Source: Alteribacillus sp041949975
GTDB taxonomy: Bacteria > Bacillota > Bacilli > Bacillales > Marinococcaceae
Length of the DNA: 64,000 nt
Direction: 5' to 3'
NCBI RefSeq assembly: GCF_041949975.1
Contig: NZ_JBHFQG010000001.1
Coordinates: 62,001 to 126,000, forward strand
Under the pieces are notes generated by a model. That model worked only from the letters and a program-made list of their open reading frames with translations, made no database searches and was not told where the DNA came from. This document shows, piece by piece, positions 8,844 to 18,357 of the stretch. Position numbers and translations under genes: made by a program. Numbering within the stretch: the first letter of the stretch is position 1; each line of letters opens with the position of its first letter.

Positions 8844-10172
8844 ATGGACCCATTAACGATAGGTGTTATGACTACAGTATTATTACTAATACTAATATTA
8901 CTAGGTATCCATATAGCAGTAGCTCTTGCTCTCATGAGTATTCTTGGTATTTGGTTATCGATCGGTGACTTTAATGTCAGTATAAATGTCTTAAGTACTA
9001 CTACATTTCATAGTATTAGTGAATATATTTTTTCTGTTATCCCTTTGTTTGTATTGATGGGTTTATTATCAAACATGTCTGGTGCAAGCAGAGATCTTTA
9101 TAATTCATTCCATGTATTATTGAAGGCGGTACGCGGTGGTATTGGTATGGCGACAGTAATTGCTAATGCTATATTTGCTACGATTACAGGGGTTAGTGTA
9201 GCATCTGCTGCTGTGTTTAGTAAAATATCTTTGCCATCAATGTTGGATTTAAAATATGATAAAAAGTTAGCGTTAGGAACGGTAGCTGGGAGTTCCGTAT
9301 TAGGTATGCTGATTCCTCCAAGTCTACTATTAATTGTATATGGAATGCTAGCTGAAATATCGGTAGGGAAATTATTTATTGCAGGGATAATTCCCGGAAT
9401 TATTTTGGTATTAGTCTATTGCATAGGGATATATACGATGGCGACTTTAAAACCTCATTTGGTTGGTGGTAGGGATGTAAAACTAGATACGACATTTAAT
9501 AAAGAGGATTTATTAAAAGCCCTAATTAAAACTTTTCCTATAATCACTCTCGTTATTGTGATACTAGGAGGAATTTATGTTGGTTTTTTGACCCCTACAG
9601 AAGCTGGAGCTATTGGTGCATTTGGTGCCTTATTATTAGTAATATTCAGAAAAAAATTAAATTTTAAAGAGTTTTGGATGAATCTTATAGAAACAGGCTA
9701 TACCACTGGAAGCGTTCTGTTGTTATTGATTTCTGCAAGTATGTATTCCCGAATGTTATCTATGACTGGAATAATTTCGTATGTTAATCAATTTGTAAAT
9801 CAACTCAATGTATCAACACATATGTTAATTATTGTACTGTTTATTATTTTGTTTGTAATGGGCATGGTCATAGATTCAACCTCAATTTTACTTATTTCAA
9901 TGCCTTTAATGCTGCCGGTTGTTAGTGCAATAGGATATGACCTTATTACTTTTGGGATCATTGCGGTTATTGTCATAGAAATCGGCTTGTTGACGCCCCC
10001 TTTTGGACTAGTGGCCTACTCAATGAAATCTGCTCTGGGCGATAACGCCGATATTGGTGAAATTTTTACTGGGTCCATTCCATTTATCATAATGATGATG
10101 ATATGTGTGACCATACTATTAATTTTTCCTGATTTGATTACTTGGTTACCTAGTGTTATGCAGGGAGAATAA
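8844..10172 (+). CDS. TRAP transporter large permease (DctM family)
   Basis: A 442-residue, very hydrophobic protein with about 12 membrane helices, the transport channel of the TRAP system. Family signatures include FVLMGLLSNMSG near the N-terminus, TGVSVASAAVFSKISLPSM, SSVLGMLIPPS, GFLTPTEAGAIGAFGAL and the C-terminal TPPFGL block. RBS GGGAGGG lies just upstream of ATG 8844. It closes the dctPQM unit and is followed after 127 bases by the dehydrogenase genes, which may use the imported compound. Confidence 0.9.
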   Translation: MDPLTIGVMTTVLLLILILLGIHIAVALALMSILGIWLSIGDFNVSINVLSTTTFHSISEYIFSVIPLFVLMGLLSNMSGASRDLYNSFHVLLKAVRGGIGMATVIANAIFATITGVSVASAAVFSKISLPSMLDLKYDKKLALGTVAGSSVLGMLIPPSLLLIVYGMLAEISVGKLFIAGIIPGIILVLVYCIGIYTMATLKPHLVGGRDVKLDTTFNKEDLLKALIKTFPIITLVIVILGGIYVGFLTPTEAGAIGAFGALLLVIFRKKLNFKEFWMNLIETGYTTGSVLLLLISASMYSRMLSMTGIISYVNQFVNQLNVSTHMLIIVLFIILFVMGMVIDSTSILLISMPLMLPVVSAIGYDLITFGIIAVIVIEIGLLTPPFGLVAYSMKSALGDNADIGEIFTGSIPFIIMMMICVTILLIFPDLITWLPSVMQGE

Positions 10173-10299
10173 AAATAGTATTTAATGTTATAAAAAAATT
10201 GAATTGGATTTTAAAGGGGGAAGAAATATTGTAAGCCATTATATAGATATAAAATAAATCATTAAATCAACAAAACAAGAAAGAGGAGGAGAATTAAAA

Positions 10300-11298
10300 T
10301 TGGATACCTATTTTAAAATATATAAAAGTGATGATAATTACAAAAGGTTTGATGAAGATAAGTTGCAACAAGCATGGTATGTAATGAATTTAATTCGGCA
10401 TTTTGAAGAAAAAAGTATTGATGTATATAAAAAAGGATTAATGGGGGGATCCCTTCATTCTTATATTGGACAAGAAGCTGTTGCCACTGGAGTATGTATG
10501 AATTTCGATGTTCAAGATCAAATAACTATTTCATATCGTGGGCGTGGACAAGCGCTTGCAAAAGGAGCCGATCCATTTTATTTGTTCGCAGAAATGTTGG
10601 GTAAAGTCGATGGTTGCAGTAAAGGTAAAGGTGGTCCAATGCACATAGCATCACGAAAAAATGGGATTTTAGGTGCAAATGGGATTGTTGGAGGCGGTAT
10701 CCCGCATGCTGTTGGAGCAGCATTAACTGCTAAGTATAGAAAAACAAATCAGGTTGCTGGCACCTTTTTTGGAGATGGGGCTACAAACCAAGGAGCTTTT
10801 CATGAATCTCTTAATTTAGCAGCTGTTTTGAAATTGCCTGTTATCTTTATTTGTGAAAATAATTTATATGCTGAAATGACCCCAATTCGTAATTCGGTGC
10901 TAAATGAAGATCTTGCTGAACGTGGCTTAGCTTACCGTATTCCCTCTGTTGTAGTCGATGGTAATAATGTAATAGATGTGTTTGAGGCAACCAAAGAGGC
11001 TATTGAAAGGGCTCGTAAAGGATTAGGGCCGACATTCATTGAGGCCAAAACTTATAGACTAGAAGGCCATATGTATGGGGATCCAGAAACTTACAGAACG
11101 GCAGAAGAAGTGAAGGAAAGGAGAAAAGAAGAGCCATTATTAAAGTTCAAAGAGCTATGTATGACAAAGAATCTTTTATCGGAAGAAAAAATGATTCAAA
11201 TTCAAAACAAAGCGAAAGATGAAATAGAAAAAGCATATCTTAGAGCGGAAAAATCGAAACAACCTGAAATGGAGGAGATTTTTACAGATGTCTACTAA
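10300..11298 (+). CDS. acoA: Acetoin/2-oxoacid dehydrogenase E1 alpha subunit
   Basis: A 332-residue thiamine-diphosphate E1 alpha chain. The TPP motif is intact: GDG at 158-160 in FFGDGATNQG and NN at 187-188 in ICENN, 26 residues apart. The SLHSYIGQEAVATGV, KGKGGPMHIA and GANGIVGGGIP blocks resemble acetoin dehydrogenase (AcoA) more than housekeeping pyruvate dehydrogenase. The start is TTG 10300 with GAGGAGGAG upstream. Together with E1 beta it decarboxylates or cleaves the substrate and passes the acyl group to E2 lipoyl. It overlaps the next gene by 11 bases. Whether the substrate is acetoin or another 2-oxo compound delivered by the TRAP system is open. Confidence 0.82.
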   Translation: MDTYFKIYKSDDNYKRFDEDKLQQAWYVMNLIRHFEEKSIDVYKKGLMGGSLHSYIGQEAVATGVCMNFDVQDQITISYRGRGQALAKGADPFYLFAEMLGKVDGCSKGKGGPMHIASRKNGILGANGIVGGGIPHAVGAALTAKYRKTNQVAGTFFGDGATNQGAFHESLNLAAVLKLPVIFICENNLYAEMTPIRNSVLNEDLAERGLAYRIPSVVVDGNNVIDVFEATKEAIERARKGLGPTFIEAKTYRLEGHMYGDPETYRTAEEVKERRKEEPLLKFKELCMTKNLLSEEKMIQIQNKAKDEIEKAYLRAEKSKQPEMEEIFTDVY

Positions 11299-12277
11299 TA
11301 ACATGACTTATAGAGAAGCTTTGAATAGAGCGTTAGAAGAAGAAATGAGCCGAGATAATAGCATTCTTTTAATGGGAGAAGATATCGGTTCATACGGTGG
11401 TATTTTTAAAGTAACTAAAGGATTATATGACAAATTCGGTGGAGAGAGAGTAATCGACACTCCTATCTCTGAAACAGGATTTGTCGGTGCGGCGGTTGGT
11501 GCAGCTATGACAGGATTACGTCCTATTGTTGAAATTATGTGGGTAGATTTCACATTAGTCGCCACGGATCAGATTGTTAATCAGGCTGCTAAAATAGCTT
11601 ACATGTCTGGTGGAGAAACGACAGTACCTCTTGTCATTCGCACACAAGGTGGTGGTGGGCGAGGAAACGGAGCTCAACACTCCCAGAGTTTAGAAACGAT
11701 TTACAGCCATATACCTGGAATAAAAGTAGTAATGCCGTCTACTCCTTATGATGCCAAAGGTTTACTAAAAGAGGCAATTCAAGTTGATGGACCTGTAATG
11801 TTTATCGAACATAAAATGCTGTATAACACAAAAGGGATAGTTCCTGAAGAAGAGTATGTCATTCCGCTCGGTAAGGCAGATGTAAAGGAAGAAGGTCATG
11901 ATGTGACCATCGCAGCGATTTCTTCTACTGTTCCACTGGCTATGGAAGCTTCGAAAAAATTGAAGGAAGAGGGCATTCATGCTGAAGTTATCGATCTACG
12001 GACACTCGTTCCTTTGGATGTCGATTCGGTAATTCAATCTTTATCCAAGACGAATCGTTTGGTAATCGCTCACGAAGCCCACCTTTCATTCGGTTGGGGA
12101 GCAGAGCTAGTATCTCGGATACAAGAAAGAGCATTTGATCAATTAGATGCACCTATTCAACGTGTCGGTGCTGAAGATACACCTATTCCCTATAATTTAG
12201 ACCTTGAAAAGGAAATGTTACCTCAAGTTAAGGATATCATTGATTCAGTGAAGAAAACACTTTATCAAACAATTTAG
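11288..12277 (+). CDS. acoB: Acetoin/2-oxoacid dehydrogenase E1 beta subunit
   Basis: A 329-residue transketolase-type beta chain. The N-terminal pyrimidine-binding domain carries LMGEDIGSYGGIFKVTKGL, DTPISETGFVGAAVGAAMTGLRPIVEIMW and the QGGGGRGNGAQHSQSLE loop. The C-terminal domain carries EVIDLRTLVPLD and a transketolase_C block ending RVGAEDTPIPYN. It pairs with the upstream alpha chain as an alpha2beta2 heterotetramer. The start codon lies inside the end of the alpha gene with GGAGG upstream, so they are coupled. Confidence 0.87.
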   Translation: MSTNNMTYREALNRALEEEMSRDNSILLMGEDIGSYGGIFKVTKGLYDKFGGERVIDTPISETGFVGAAVGAAMTGLRPIVEIMWVDFTLVATDQIVNQAAKIAYMSGGETTVPLVIRTQGGGGRGNGAQHSQSLETIYSHIPGIKVVMPSTPYDAKGLLKEAIQVDGPVMFIEHKMLYNTKGIVPEEEYVIPLGKADVKEEGHDVTIAAISSTVPLAMEASKKLKEEGIHAEVIDLRTLVPLDVDSVIQSLSKTNRLVIAHEAHLSFGWGAELVSRIQERAFDQLDAPIQRVGAEDTPIPYNLDLEKEMLPQVKDIIDSVKKTLYQTI

Positions 12278-12396
12278 TAAATAAATATGTTGTTAATACA
12301 GATTAATTAAAGTTGATCTTAACGTTTTTTAGGACAACTTAAGGGTTTTGGATGAATAATAGGAAAACTAAAAATTATCGATAAGAGGTGATAAAG

Positions 12397-13641
12397 TTGG
12401 GGAAGGAAATCACATTGCCCAAAATGGGTCAAACGATGGAAGAAGCAGAAATCGTAGAATGGATGAAAAAAGAGGGTGAGTATGTTTCTAAAGGAGAAAT
12501 CCTTTTAGAGGTACAAACAGATAAAGCTGCTTTAGAAATAGAAGCAGAAGACGAAGGTTATTTGCAAATTATTAGTAGAGAAGGAGAAAACATACAGGTA
12601 GGCTCGGTTTTTGCCTACTTGTCAGACTCAGATGTTGAAAAGGTTGAATCTGAGGACCAAAATTCTGAAAGTGAAATTGAAAATTTGAAACAAAATCACA
12701 CACAAAATCTAAAGTCAGATACATTACCTCTAAATAATGTTTCGGAAAGAAATAACGGAAGCCAATCAAAAAGAATTCCTGCTTCTCCTGCCGCCCGAAA
12801 GCTTGCAAGAAAGAACAATATCGACTTACAACATGTCAAGGGTACCGGCACACGTGAAAGAATCGTTTTGCAAGATATTCAACGTATTCTAAGTAAACAA
12901 GTTACTTCTTCTGAATTCAAACACGAACCACTACCTCTTGGTGCACTTAAAAGACCGGTGAGTCAAATGCGTGAAATAATTGCAAAACGTATGACAGAGA
13001 GTATTCAACAAGTTCCTCAATTTCAAATAAAAAAATCAGTAGACATGACGTCATTGTTAAACACCAGGAAAACTTTGTCGTCTAGTTTTGAAACATCTAT
13101 AGGAGTAAAGTTATCCGTGAACGACTTTTTCATTCAGGCCGTTGCCCTTACTTTAAAGGATCATCCTCATATCAACGCTTCTTTTATCAACAGTCATCAA
13201 GGTTGTCATATAGAAGAATACAAACATGTTAATATTGGATTAGCTGTGGCCACAGATAAAGGACTTCTTGTACCTGTATTCCATGAAGTAGAAACAATGA
13301 AGTTGGTTGATATAGCTAAAAAACGAAATGATCTAGTGAAAAAAGCTCAACAAAATAAACTATCAAAACACGAAGTTGAAGGAGGAACATTTACCATTTC
13401 AAACCTAGCTTCACTTGATGTTGAAGAATTTACTGCAATAATAAACCCTCCGGAAACCGGAATACTTGCTGTTGGTTGTACGAATAAGGAAGTAGTTGCT
13501 AATAATGGAGATACGTATATTGCTCCTATCCTTCGTATGACAGCAACCTTTGATCATCGTACGATTGATGGAGTTGACGGAGCCAAATTTATGCGAGATT
13601 TAAAAACACGATTAGAAAGTGGAGATTGGAAGATCATTTAG
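12397..13641 (+). CDS. acoC: Dihydrolipoamide acyltransferase (E2) of the dehydrogenase complex
   Basis: A 414-residue E2 with one lipoyl domain (about 1-77, lipoyl lysine Lys43 in TDKAALE), a charged linker, a peripheral subunit-binding domain (about 127-163, ASPAARKLARKNNIDL) and a catalytic core ending in the HxxxDG active-site motif (His387, Asp391 in DHRTIDG). TTG 12397 is preferred because AGAGGTG stands at proper distance; the GTG at 12388 is part of that RBS. All domains are intact, so the core complex should assemble. However, the E3 that would bind the peripheral domain is broken just downstream, so E3 must come from elsewhere in the genome. Confidence 0.88.
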   Translation: MGKEITLPKMGQTMEEAEIVEWMKKEGEYVSKGEILLEVQTDKAALEIEAEDEGYLQIISREGENIQVGSVFAYLSDSDVEKVESEDQNSESEIENLKQNHTQNLKSDTLPLNNVSERNNGSQSKRIPASPAARKLARKNNIDLQHVKGTGTRERIVLQDIQRILSKQVTSSEFKHEPLPLGALKRPVSQMREIIAKRMTESIQQVPQFQIKKSVDMTSLLNTRKTLSSSFETSIGVKLSVNDFFIQAVALTLKDHPHINASFINSHQGCHIEEYKHVNIGLAVATDKGLLVPVFHEVETMKLVDIAKKRNDLVKKAQQNKLSKHEVEGGTFTISNLASLDVEEFTAIINPPETGILAVGCTNKEVVANNGDTYIAPILRMTATFDHRTIDGVDGAKFMRDLKTRLESGDWKII

Positions 13642-13719
13642 GAACAGCAGTTGAGATATAACAGCATATATCATGTCAGCCTTACTGAGATTCATTACAA
13701 ACATAGTCCATGGGTTTAA

Positions 13720-14286
13720 ATGAGCAAAAAAATTATTTACAAAGGGACGAAAACGACTAGGACAAGCTTTGTACCTAGCAATTCGTCCATTTGTTGCTCA
13801 TATTCCATTTTGGTAGCTGGTTCACGACCAATGGAGCTTCCCAACTTTCCATTCGGGGAAAGGGTGTTGTCTTCAACCGACATTTTATCACTTCAGTATG
13901 TTCCTAATAAATTAACCATTATAGGAGCAGGGTATATTGGTATAGAGTTAGGACAAGCATTTACTAAAATTGGTTCTGAAGTTACCTTTATATAGAATCA
14001 AGAATGTATATTGCCTGGTTTTTCTCCCTATTTCACGCGAATTCTAGAGAAAAAACTTAAGAGGTCAGGAGTAAATATTCAAACCAATGCAAAGGCAGAG
14101 TCTATAAGCTCTGATGATAATTGTATTACGCTAAAGTATACAGTCAATAATGAAAATTCCTATGAGCTATCAACCGATGTTTTATTAGTAACCGTTGGTA
14201 GAAAACCGAACACTGATGACATAAATTTAGATGTTGCAATTAACATTTTTATAAACCAAAAAATGTTAATGATGAGGTTGAGCTGA
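13720..14286 (+). pseudogene. Dihydrolipoamide dehydrogenase (E3) fragment
   Basis: Only the middle of an E3 is left. Readable blocks are the ATGSRP-like VAGSRPMELPNFPFG, STDILSLQYVPNKL, the NAD-binding IIGAGYIGIELG and LLVTVGRKPNT. The N-terminal FAD-binding motif and redox-active CxxxxC are absent, as is the C-terminal dimerisation domain with the catalytic His-Glu. There is also an in-frame TAG at 13993-13995, exactly where E3 proteins have the glutamate of a TFIE-like motif, so a GAG-to-TAG change is likely. It follows the E2 gene, the normal place for E3 in aco/pdh operons. It cannot encode a working enzyme. Confidence 0.85.
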
Positions 14287-14347
14287 TAAAAATATTTTAC
14301 AAAAAAAGATGATTATAGTAATTATTACTATAAAGAAGGAGGAAAAA

Positions 14348-14863
14348 ATGGGAATTGATCATTTAAATATTTCAAAAGATCAATTAAACATAGAAGGAAA
14401 AGGCCCTCCTGTCCTATTTCTTCATGGTTTAGGGATGTCAAAAAAAGTGTGGGAACCTATAGTTACTATACTTAGTAAATGATTTCATTACATTGCCATT
14501 GATTTTTCTGCAGAACAAAATATTTCATCTAAACAAAAAAACAAAAAGGTTTAAATAGTTTAGTAGATTTCAAGGAAATGATTAACTGAGAAACATGGGT
14601 TGATCGAAAATTTATGTCGAAGTAGTTGAACTTAGTAATTGGGATCTATGGATATATTTTAATCCCTATACAACTTATAGTTGGTTTAATAGATGAGATT
14701 ACTCCACCTATTTTTTCAGAAAAAGTCTCCCAGGAGTTACCGGATAGTTTGATATTCACTTTAAAAGATAGTGGTCACCAAATTCATATGGAAAGTTCAG
14801 AAGAAGTATCAGATAAGATATTTAAGTTTATCCATAAATATGAAAAAAATTATAACTGGATTT
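14348..14863 (+). pseudogene. Alpha/beta hydrolase, broken
   Basis: A good RBS (GAAGGAGG) and ATG 14348 start an alpha/beta hydrolase N-terminus with the oxyanion motif LFLHGLGMSKKVWEPIV. TGA at about 14480 interrupts it (probably CGA to TGA), and the same frame then continues FHYIAIDF. The middle, including the nucleophile elbow, is missing. From about 14650 the C-terminal part resumes in frame: the acid loop GLIDEITPP and the catalytic histidine in LKDSGHQIHMES. Hydrolases of this kind accompany acetoin dehydrogenase E2 in other bacteria. Not functional. Confidence 0.75.
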
Positions 14864-14925
14864 GTATATGCGATGTTAGTATTTATCGCCCGGAGTATTT
14901 TAAGACGGGCAAGGAAGGAGTTCCA

Positions 14926-16248
14926 ATGTCTTTGTTTCAACTTAATAATACCTGTTTTAACAAAAAAAGATATGGAACCCTATTTTTAACAACTATCCAA
15001 TGGTTTGTAATGATGCTTACCAATGCAATGGTTATCCCATTATCGATTGCTTATTTATTTCAATTGGACGTAAATGAAACATCAATTTTCTTAAGTAATA
15101 CGTTCTTGTTAGTTGGTTTGTTTTCTCTGCTTCAAGCGTTTTTTGGGCACCGATTGCCTATTATTGAGGGTCCAGCTGGTATATGGTGGGGTGTTATCTT
15201 TATTACATATTCAATTAACACTCAATTAGGACTTAATAGGATGGACATTGGTCGAGGCATGGAGTTAGGGTTGATTATTGTTGGTTTTTGTCTGCTATGT
15301 ATGAGTTTTACCCAGATGATTAATAAAATATCTTCATTGTTTACTCCATTAGTTAATGGAATATTTATGCTTATCATGCCTTTATCAATGTCTGGTGTAT
15401 TGTTGAAAGGAATACTAGGCATTGATCCAGTACAAAGCTATAAAAATATAACACTTATTATTTCTTTAATGGTTTTGCTTTTTTTGTTAATACTTACCAA
15501 GTTTAAGAGGGTTAAGTGGATCCATTCATTTTCCTTGTTGATAGGTCTCATGGTGGGGTGGCTGGTCTATTATTTACTAGGCTTTAAAAAAAGTTTTTCA
15601 ATGGAACCATTGTTTACTCATCCAACTTTTTTTTTCTGGGGTTACCCAGAGCTAAATTGGGGCATTCTATCTATTTCTCTTGTCACAGGTATATTGATGT
15701 TATCGAATATAGCAGTTAGTATACAATCAATGTTAATTGTGAAGCAATCAAAAGTATCAAAAAAAATATATGAAAATACTGGTAAAGTGACTGGATTATC
15801 TTATATGTTGTCTGGCATGTGTGGGACTGTTGGTTTATTACCTTTAGCAAGTTCTTCTAGTGTCGTTCAATTGTCTGGAATATCTTCACGCCTTCCATTC
15901 ATATTAGCTTCTTTTATCATGTTGAGTTTAGGTTTTTTTCGAGGACTTAGTAATTTGGTATCCTCTATTCCTGACCCTGTGATATATATTGTTCTATTTG
16001 TTTTATTTATCCAACTGATCGAAATAGGATTTAAGTTTTTTAATCTAATTGAAATGAACAACAATAATTTATTTATTATTAGTTTAAGCTTAATGATAGG
16101 AATAGGGGCCATGTATATTCCTTATACTTTTATTCAGCAATTTCATCCCATTGTAGGGAATATAATTGGCAATGGGTTATTAATTTCAATTATTATAGCA
16201 ATTTCCCTGGAACAATCATTTAAATTACTTAAATTAAAGCATAAATAG
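14926..16248 (+). CDS. NCS2-family permease (xanthine/uracil type)
   Basis: A 440-residue membrane protein with about 12-14 helices and the NCS2 signature segments: TTIQWFVMMLTNAMVIPLSIAYLF, the LPIIEGPAGIWWG block near helix 3, PLVNGIFMLIMPLSMSG, and the glycine-rich SGMCGTVGLLPLASSSSVVQLSG block carrying the family substrate-site region. I chose ATG 14926 with AAGGAAGGAG five bases upstream. The open frame actually continues back to 14626 through the hydrolase remnant, which makes an apparent 540-residue fusion that I regard as accidental. It should import a purine, pyrimidine or related heterocycle by cation symport, which would suit the nearby molybdenum hydroxylases. Confidence 0.8.
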   Translation: MSLFQLNNTCFNKKRYGTLFLTTIQWFVMMLTNAMVIPLSIAYLFQLDVNETSIFLSNTFLLVGLFSLLQAFFGHRLPIIEGPAGIWWGVIFITYSINTQLGLNRMDIGRGMELGLIIVGFCLLCMSFTQMINKISSLFTPLVNGIFMLIMPLSMSGVLLKGILGIDPVQSYKNITLIISLMVLLFLLILTKFKRVKWIHSFSLLIGLMVGWLVYYLLGFKKSFSMEPLFTHPTFFFWGYPELNWGILSISLVTGILMLSNIAVSIQSMLIVKQSKVSKKIYENTGKVTGLSYMLSGMCGTVGLLPLASSSSVVQLSGISSRLPFILASFIMLSLGFFRGLSNLVSSIPDPVIYIVLFVLFIQLIEIGFKFFNLIEMNNNNLFIISLSLMIGIGAMYIPYTFIQQFHPIVGNIIGNGLLISIIIAISLEQSFKLLKLKHK

Positions 16249-16554
16249 AGTCAGAGTTTCTCAGGCTACCGTGTTCTACCTCCGACGGTTGTAATATGTA
16301 TTCCTTGCTATCATTCGACCGTTCAAAATTCCTAGAATTGTTAGACGGTTACACCTAAATGTGATTATCTAGAAATACAAAACTATCATTATTAATGTTA
16401 ACAGATAGGAGCTTGTTTATCTTACTGGGTCCTAAACCAAGACATCTTTATGGTCATGGAATTAGAAGAGGCAGCTGCTCTGTCGGAGGGAAAAAACGTC
16501 GACTTTTTATATGCGTTAACAATAACTTCTGGAACCAACTCCTTTTGATTTCTT
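16249..16554. other. Non-coding gap after the permease
   Basis: I see no gene here. It leads into IS debris on the opposite strand. Confidence 0.4.
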
Positions 16555-16763
16555 GGTATCTGGTTCTTTACCATAGCTATACTGTTTCCCGATCCCTTGA
16601 ACCAGGCGATACTGTTGCCATTCTACTACTTCATCCATATTTTAATTTGGGTTATATTCTTAATGTCGAATTTATCCATTATTTCCCGATTCAAATATTC
16701 TTCAGTTAACTTCAATTGAATAACGGCCATTTTATTTCTTCTAAATATGATCTCTTCTTCCCA
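16555..16763 (-). mobile_element. IS3-family OrfA remnant
   Basis: Reading the minus strand from 16763, one frame gives LKLTEEYLNREIMDKFDIKN and ITQIKIWMK, then stops; shifting frame recovers WQQYRLVQGIGKQYSYGKEP. Together these match the helix-turn-helix region of IS3-type OrfA proteins (REIM.KY.IKN.TQIK.WM followed by G..YRL.QP.GKQY.YGKGPE). Two stops and a frameshift show it is dead. No terminal inverted repeats were located. Confidence 0.65.
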
Positions 16764-16935
16764 TAAGAAAAACACCATCTACATTCGTATTATCTAAATA
16801 CGACTACAGTGGTGCTTTTTCCTTGTCTCGTTTAATAAGGTCTCTCCCAATGTTCCGAGCTCTTTTTCTGAAAAGGGGTATGTTATATTATTTATTTGTC
16901 AATCAATTATAACTGGTTAATAAAGGAAAATCATA

Positions 16936-18357
16936 TTACTCATATGTGGACAGCAAAGTCTTATAGTCTACATCATAACGCTGTACTTTTCTTACTAAGG
17001 TAGAATGACTAACTTCAAGGATCCTTGCAGCTTGGCGAATAGATTTTACTTTTTTTAATGTACGTATAATAACTGATTTTTCATATAATTCCATGGACTC
17101 TCGTAATGGTAACGGTTCTGTCAGTTTTAAATTAGGAAGTCCTGATACTTTCTGAAAGGATTCTGGGAGATTTATGCTGTTTGAATCACCCTGTTGCGAT
17201 ATTACAACAATCCTTTCAATGATATTCTTAAGTTCTCGAACATTACCTGGCCAGTGATATTCCATTATCTGTTCAAAAATACCTGAACTGATCTCTATAT
17301 TACGATTGTACCTTTTATTAAATTGTTTTAAAAAGTAATCAACTAACACAGGAATATCATCTTTTCTTTCACGAAGAGGCGGGATAGTTAAAGGAATGAC
17401 ATTTAGTCTGTAATAAAGGTCTTCCCTAAACGAACCTTCATCGATCATTGCTTCTAATGGACGATTGGTAGCGGAAATAACGCGGACATCAATGGGAATT
17501 GTTTTACTCCCACCAATTCTTTGTACCTTTTTTTCTTGTAGAACGCGAAGTAATTTAACCTGCATATTCATAGAAAGTTCCCCAATTTCATCTAAGAAAA
17601 GCGTGCCTTGGTCTGCCATTTCGAATAACCCAGTTTTTCTTTTCGTTGCGCCAGTGAATGTACCTTGTTCATATCCAAATAGTTCAGATTCTATCAAACT
17701 TTCAGGAATAGCGGAGCAGTTTACAACAATAAATGGTTTGTTTTTCCGTGGGCTCATTTGATGAATCCAATTCGTAAAAACTTCTTTACCTACTCCAGAT
17801 TCCCCTAGGATGATGATTGTCGACTCGGTTACAGCTACATGCTTTGCCAATTGTAATAACTGAATCATTTTTTCATCTCTACATATGATTCCATTTTCCG
17901 CCGCCAAAGAACTATCTTTAAAACTTTTAATTTCCCTTTCATAATGTTCGATAAGATCATTCTTTTTTTCAATTTCTCTTTGCTGAAGTTCTATTAATTG
18001 AGTAATGTCACGAACGTTACAAACAATGAGATCTAATTGGTTATGTTCGTCAAATACAGGTACCCCGGTTACCAACAGCTCTTTATTATTTACTTTGTTT
18101 ATAATCGTTACTGGTTTTAACGTTTTTATTACATCGGGAATGGCTGATTGAGATAAGACACCGACTTCCAGTAACTCCTCTACAAACTTGCCGAGTACAG
18201 TTTCTCTGTTTATGCCGGTTAGAACCTCATAAGCTCTATTCACCAAAATCGTTCGACCATTCCTATCGGCCACCCAAATACCGTCATAAAACGAATTGAA
18301 AATTTTTTCCCATTCTGTTTTTTGAAACTGACGAAGGTTTATTAAATCTTCTGACAT
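16936..18357 (-). CDS. Sigma-54-dependent activator, PAS-AAA-HTH
   Basis: A 473-residue enhancer-binding protein. Order: PAS sensor (about 15-120), a coiled-coil linker (about 120-145), AAA+ domain with Walker A GESGVGKE (185-192) and Walker B GTLFLDE (251-257), and a C-terminal helix-turn-helix (about 440-470, SIRQAARILEVSHSTLVRKVQRY). The sigma-54 contact loop reads GTFTGA (232-237) rather than GAFTGA. Such proteins open sigma-54 promoters by ATP hydrolysis; in B. subtilis acoABCL is driven this way by AcoR, so control of the dehydrogenase or permease genes is plausible. I looked for TGGCAC-N5-TTGC elements in front of the nearby operons and found none convincing. It is transcribed toward the permease. 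Confidence 0.87.
   Translation of the reverse strand: MSEDLINLRQFQKTEWEKIFNSFYDGIWVADRNGRTILVNRAYEVLTGINRETVLGKFVEELLEVGVLSQSAIPDVIKTLKPVTIINKVNNKELLVTGVPVFDEHNQLDLIVCNVRDITQLIELQQREIEKKNDLIEHYEREIKSFKDSSLAAENGIICRDEKMIQLLQLAKHVAVTESTIIILGESGVGKEVFTNWIHQMSPRKNKPFIVVNCSAIPESLIESELFGYEQGTFTGATKRKTGLFEMADQGTLFLDEIGELSMNMQVKLLRVLQEKKVQRIGGSKTIPIDVRVISATNRPLEAMIDEGSFREDLYYRLNVIPLTIPPLRERKDDIPVLVDYFLKQFNKRYNRNIEISSGIFEQIMEYHWPGNVRELKNIIERIVVISQQGDSNSINLPESFQKVSGLPNLKLTEPLPLRESMELYEKSVIIRTLKKVKSIRQAARILEVSHSTLVRKVQRYDVDYKTLLSTYE

Noticed and set aside
14626..16248. 540-residue open frame as a real hydrolase-permease fusion
   Set aside because: The N-terminal 100 residues are the tail of a broken alpha/beta hydrolase, and a strong RBS stands directly before ATG 14926 where NCS2 homology begins.
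16395..16709. 104-codon rightward frame
   Set aside because: The opposite strand carries IS3 OrfA sequence; this frame has no RBS and unusual composition.
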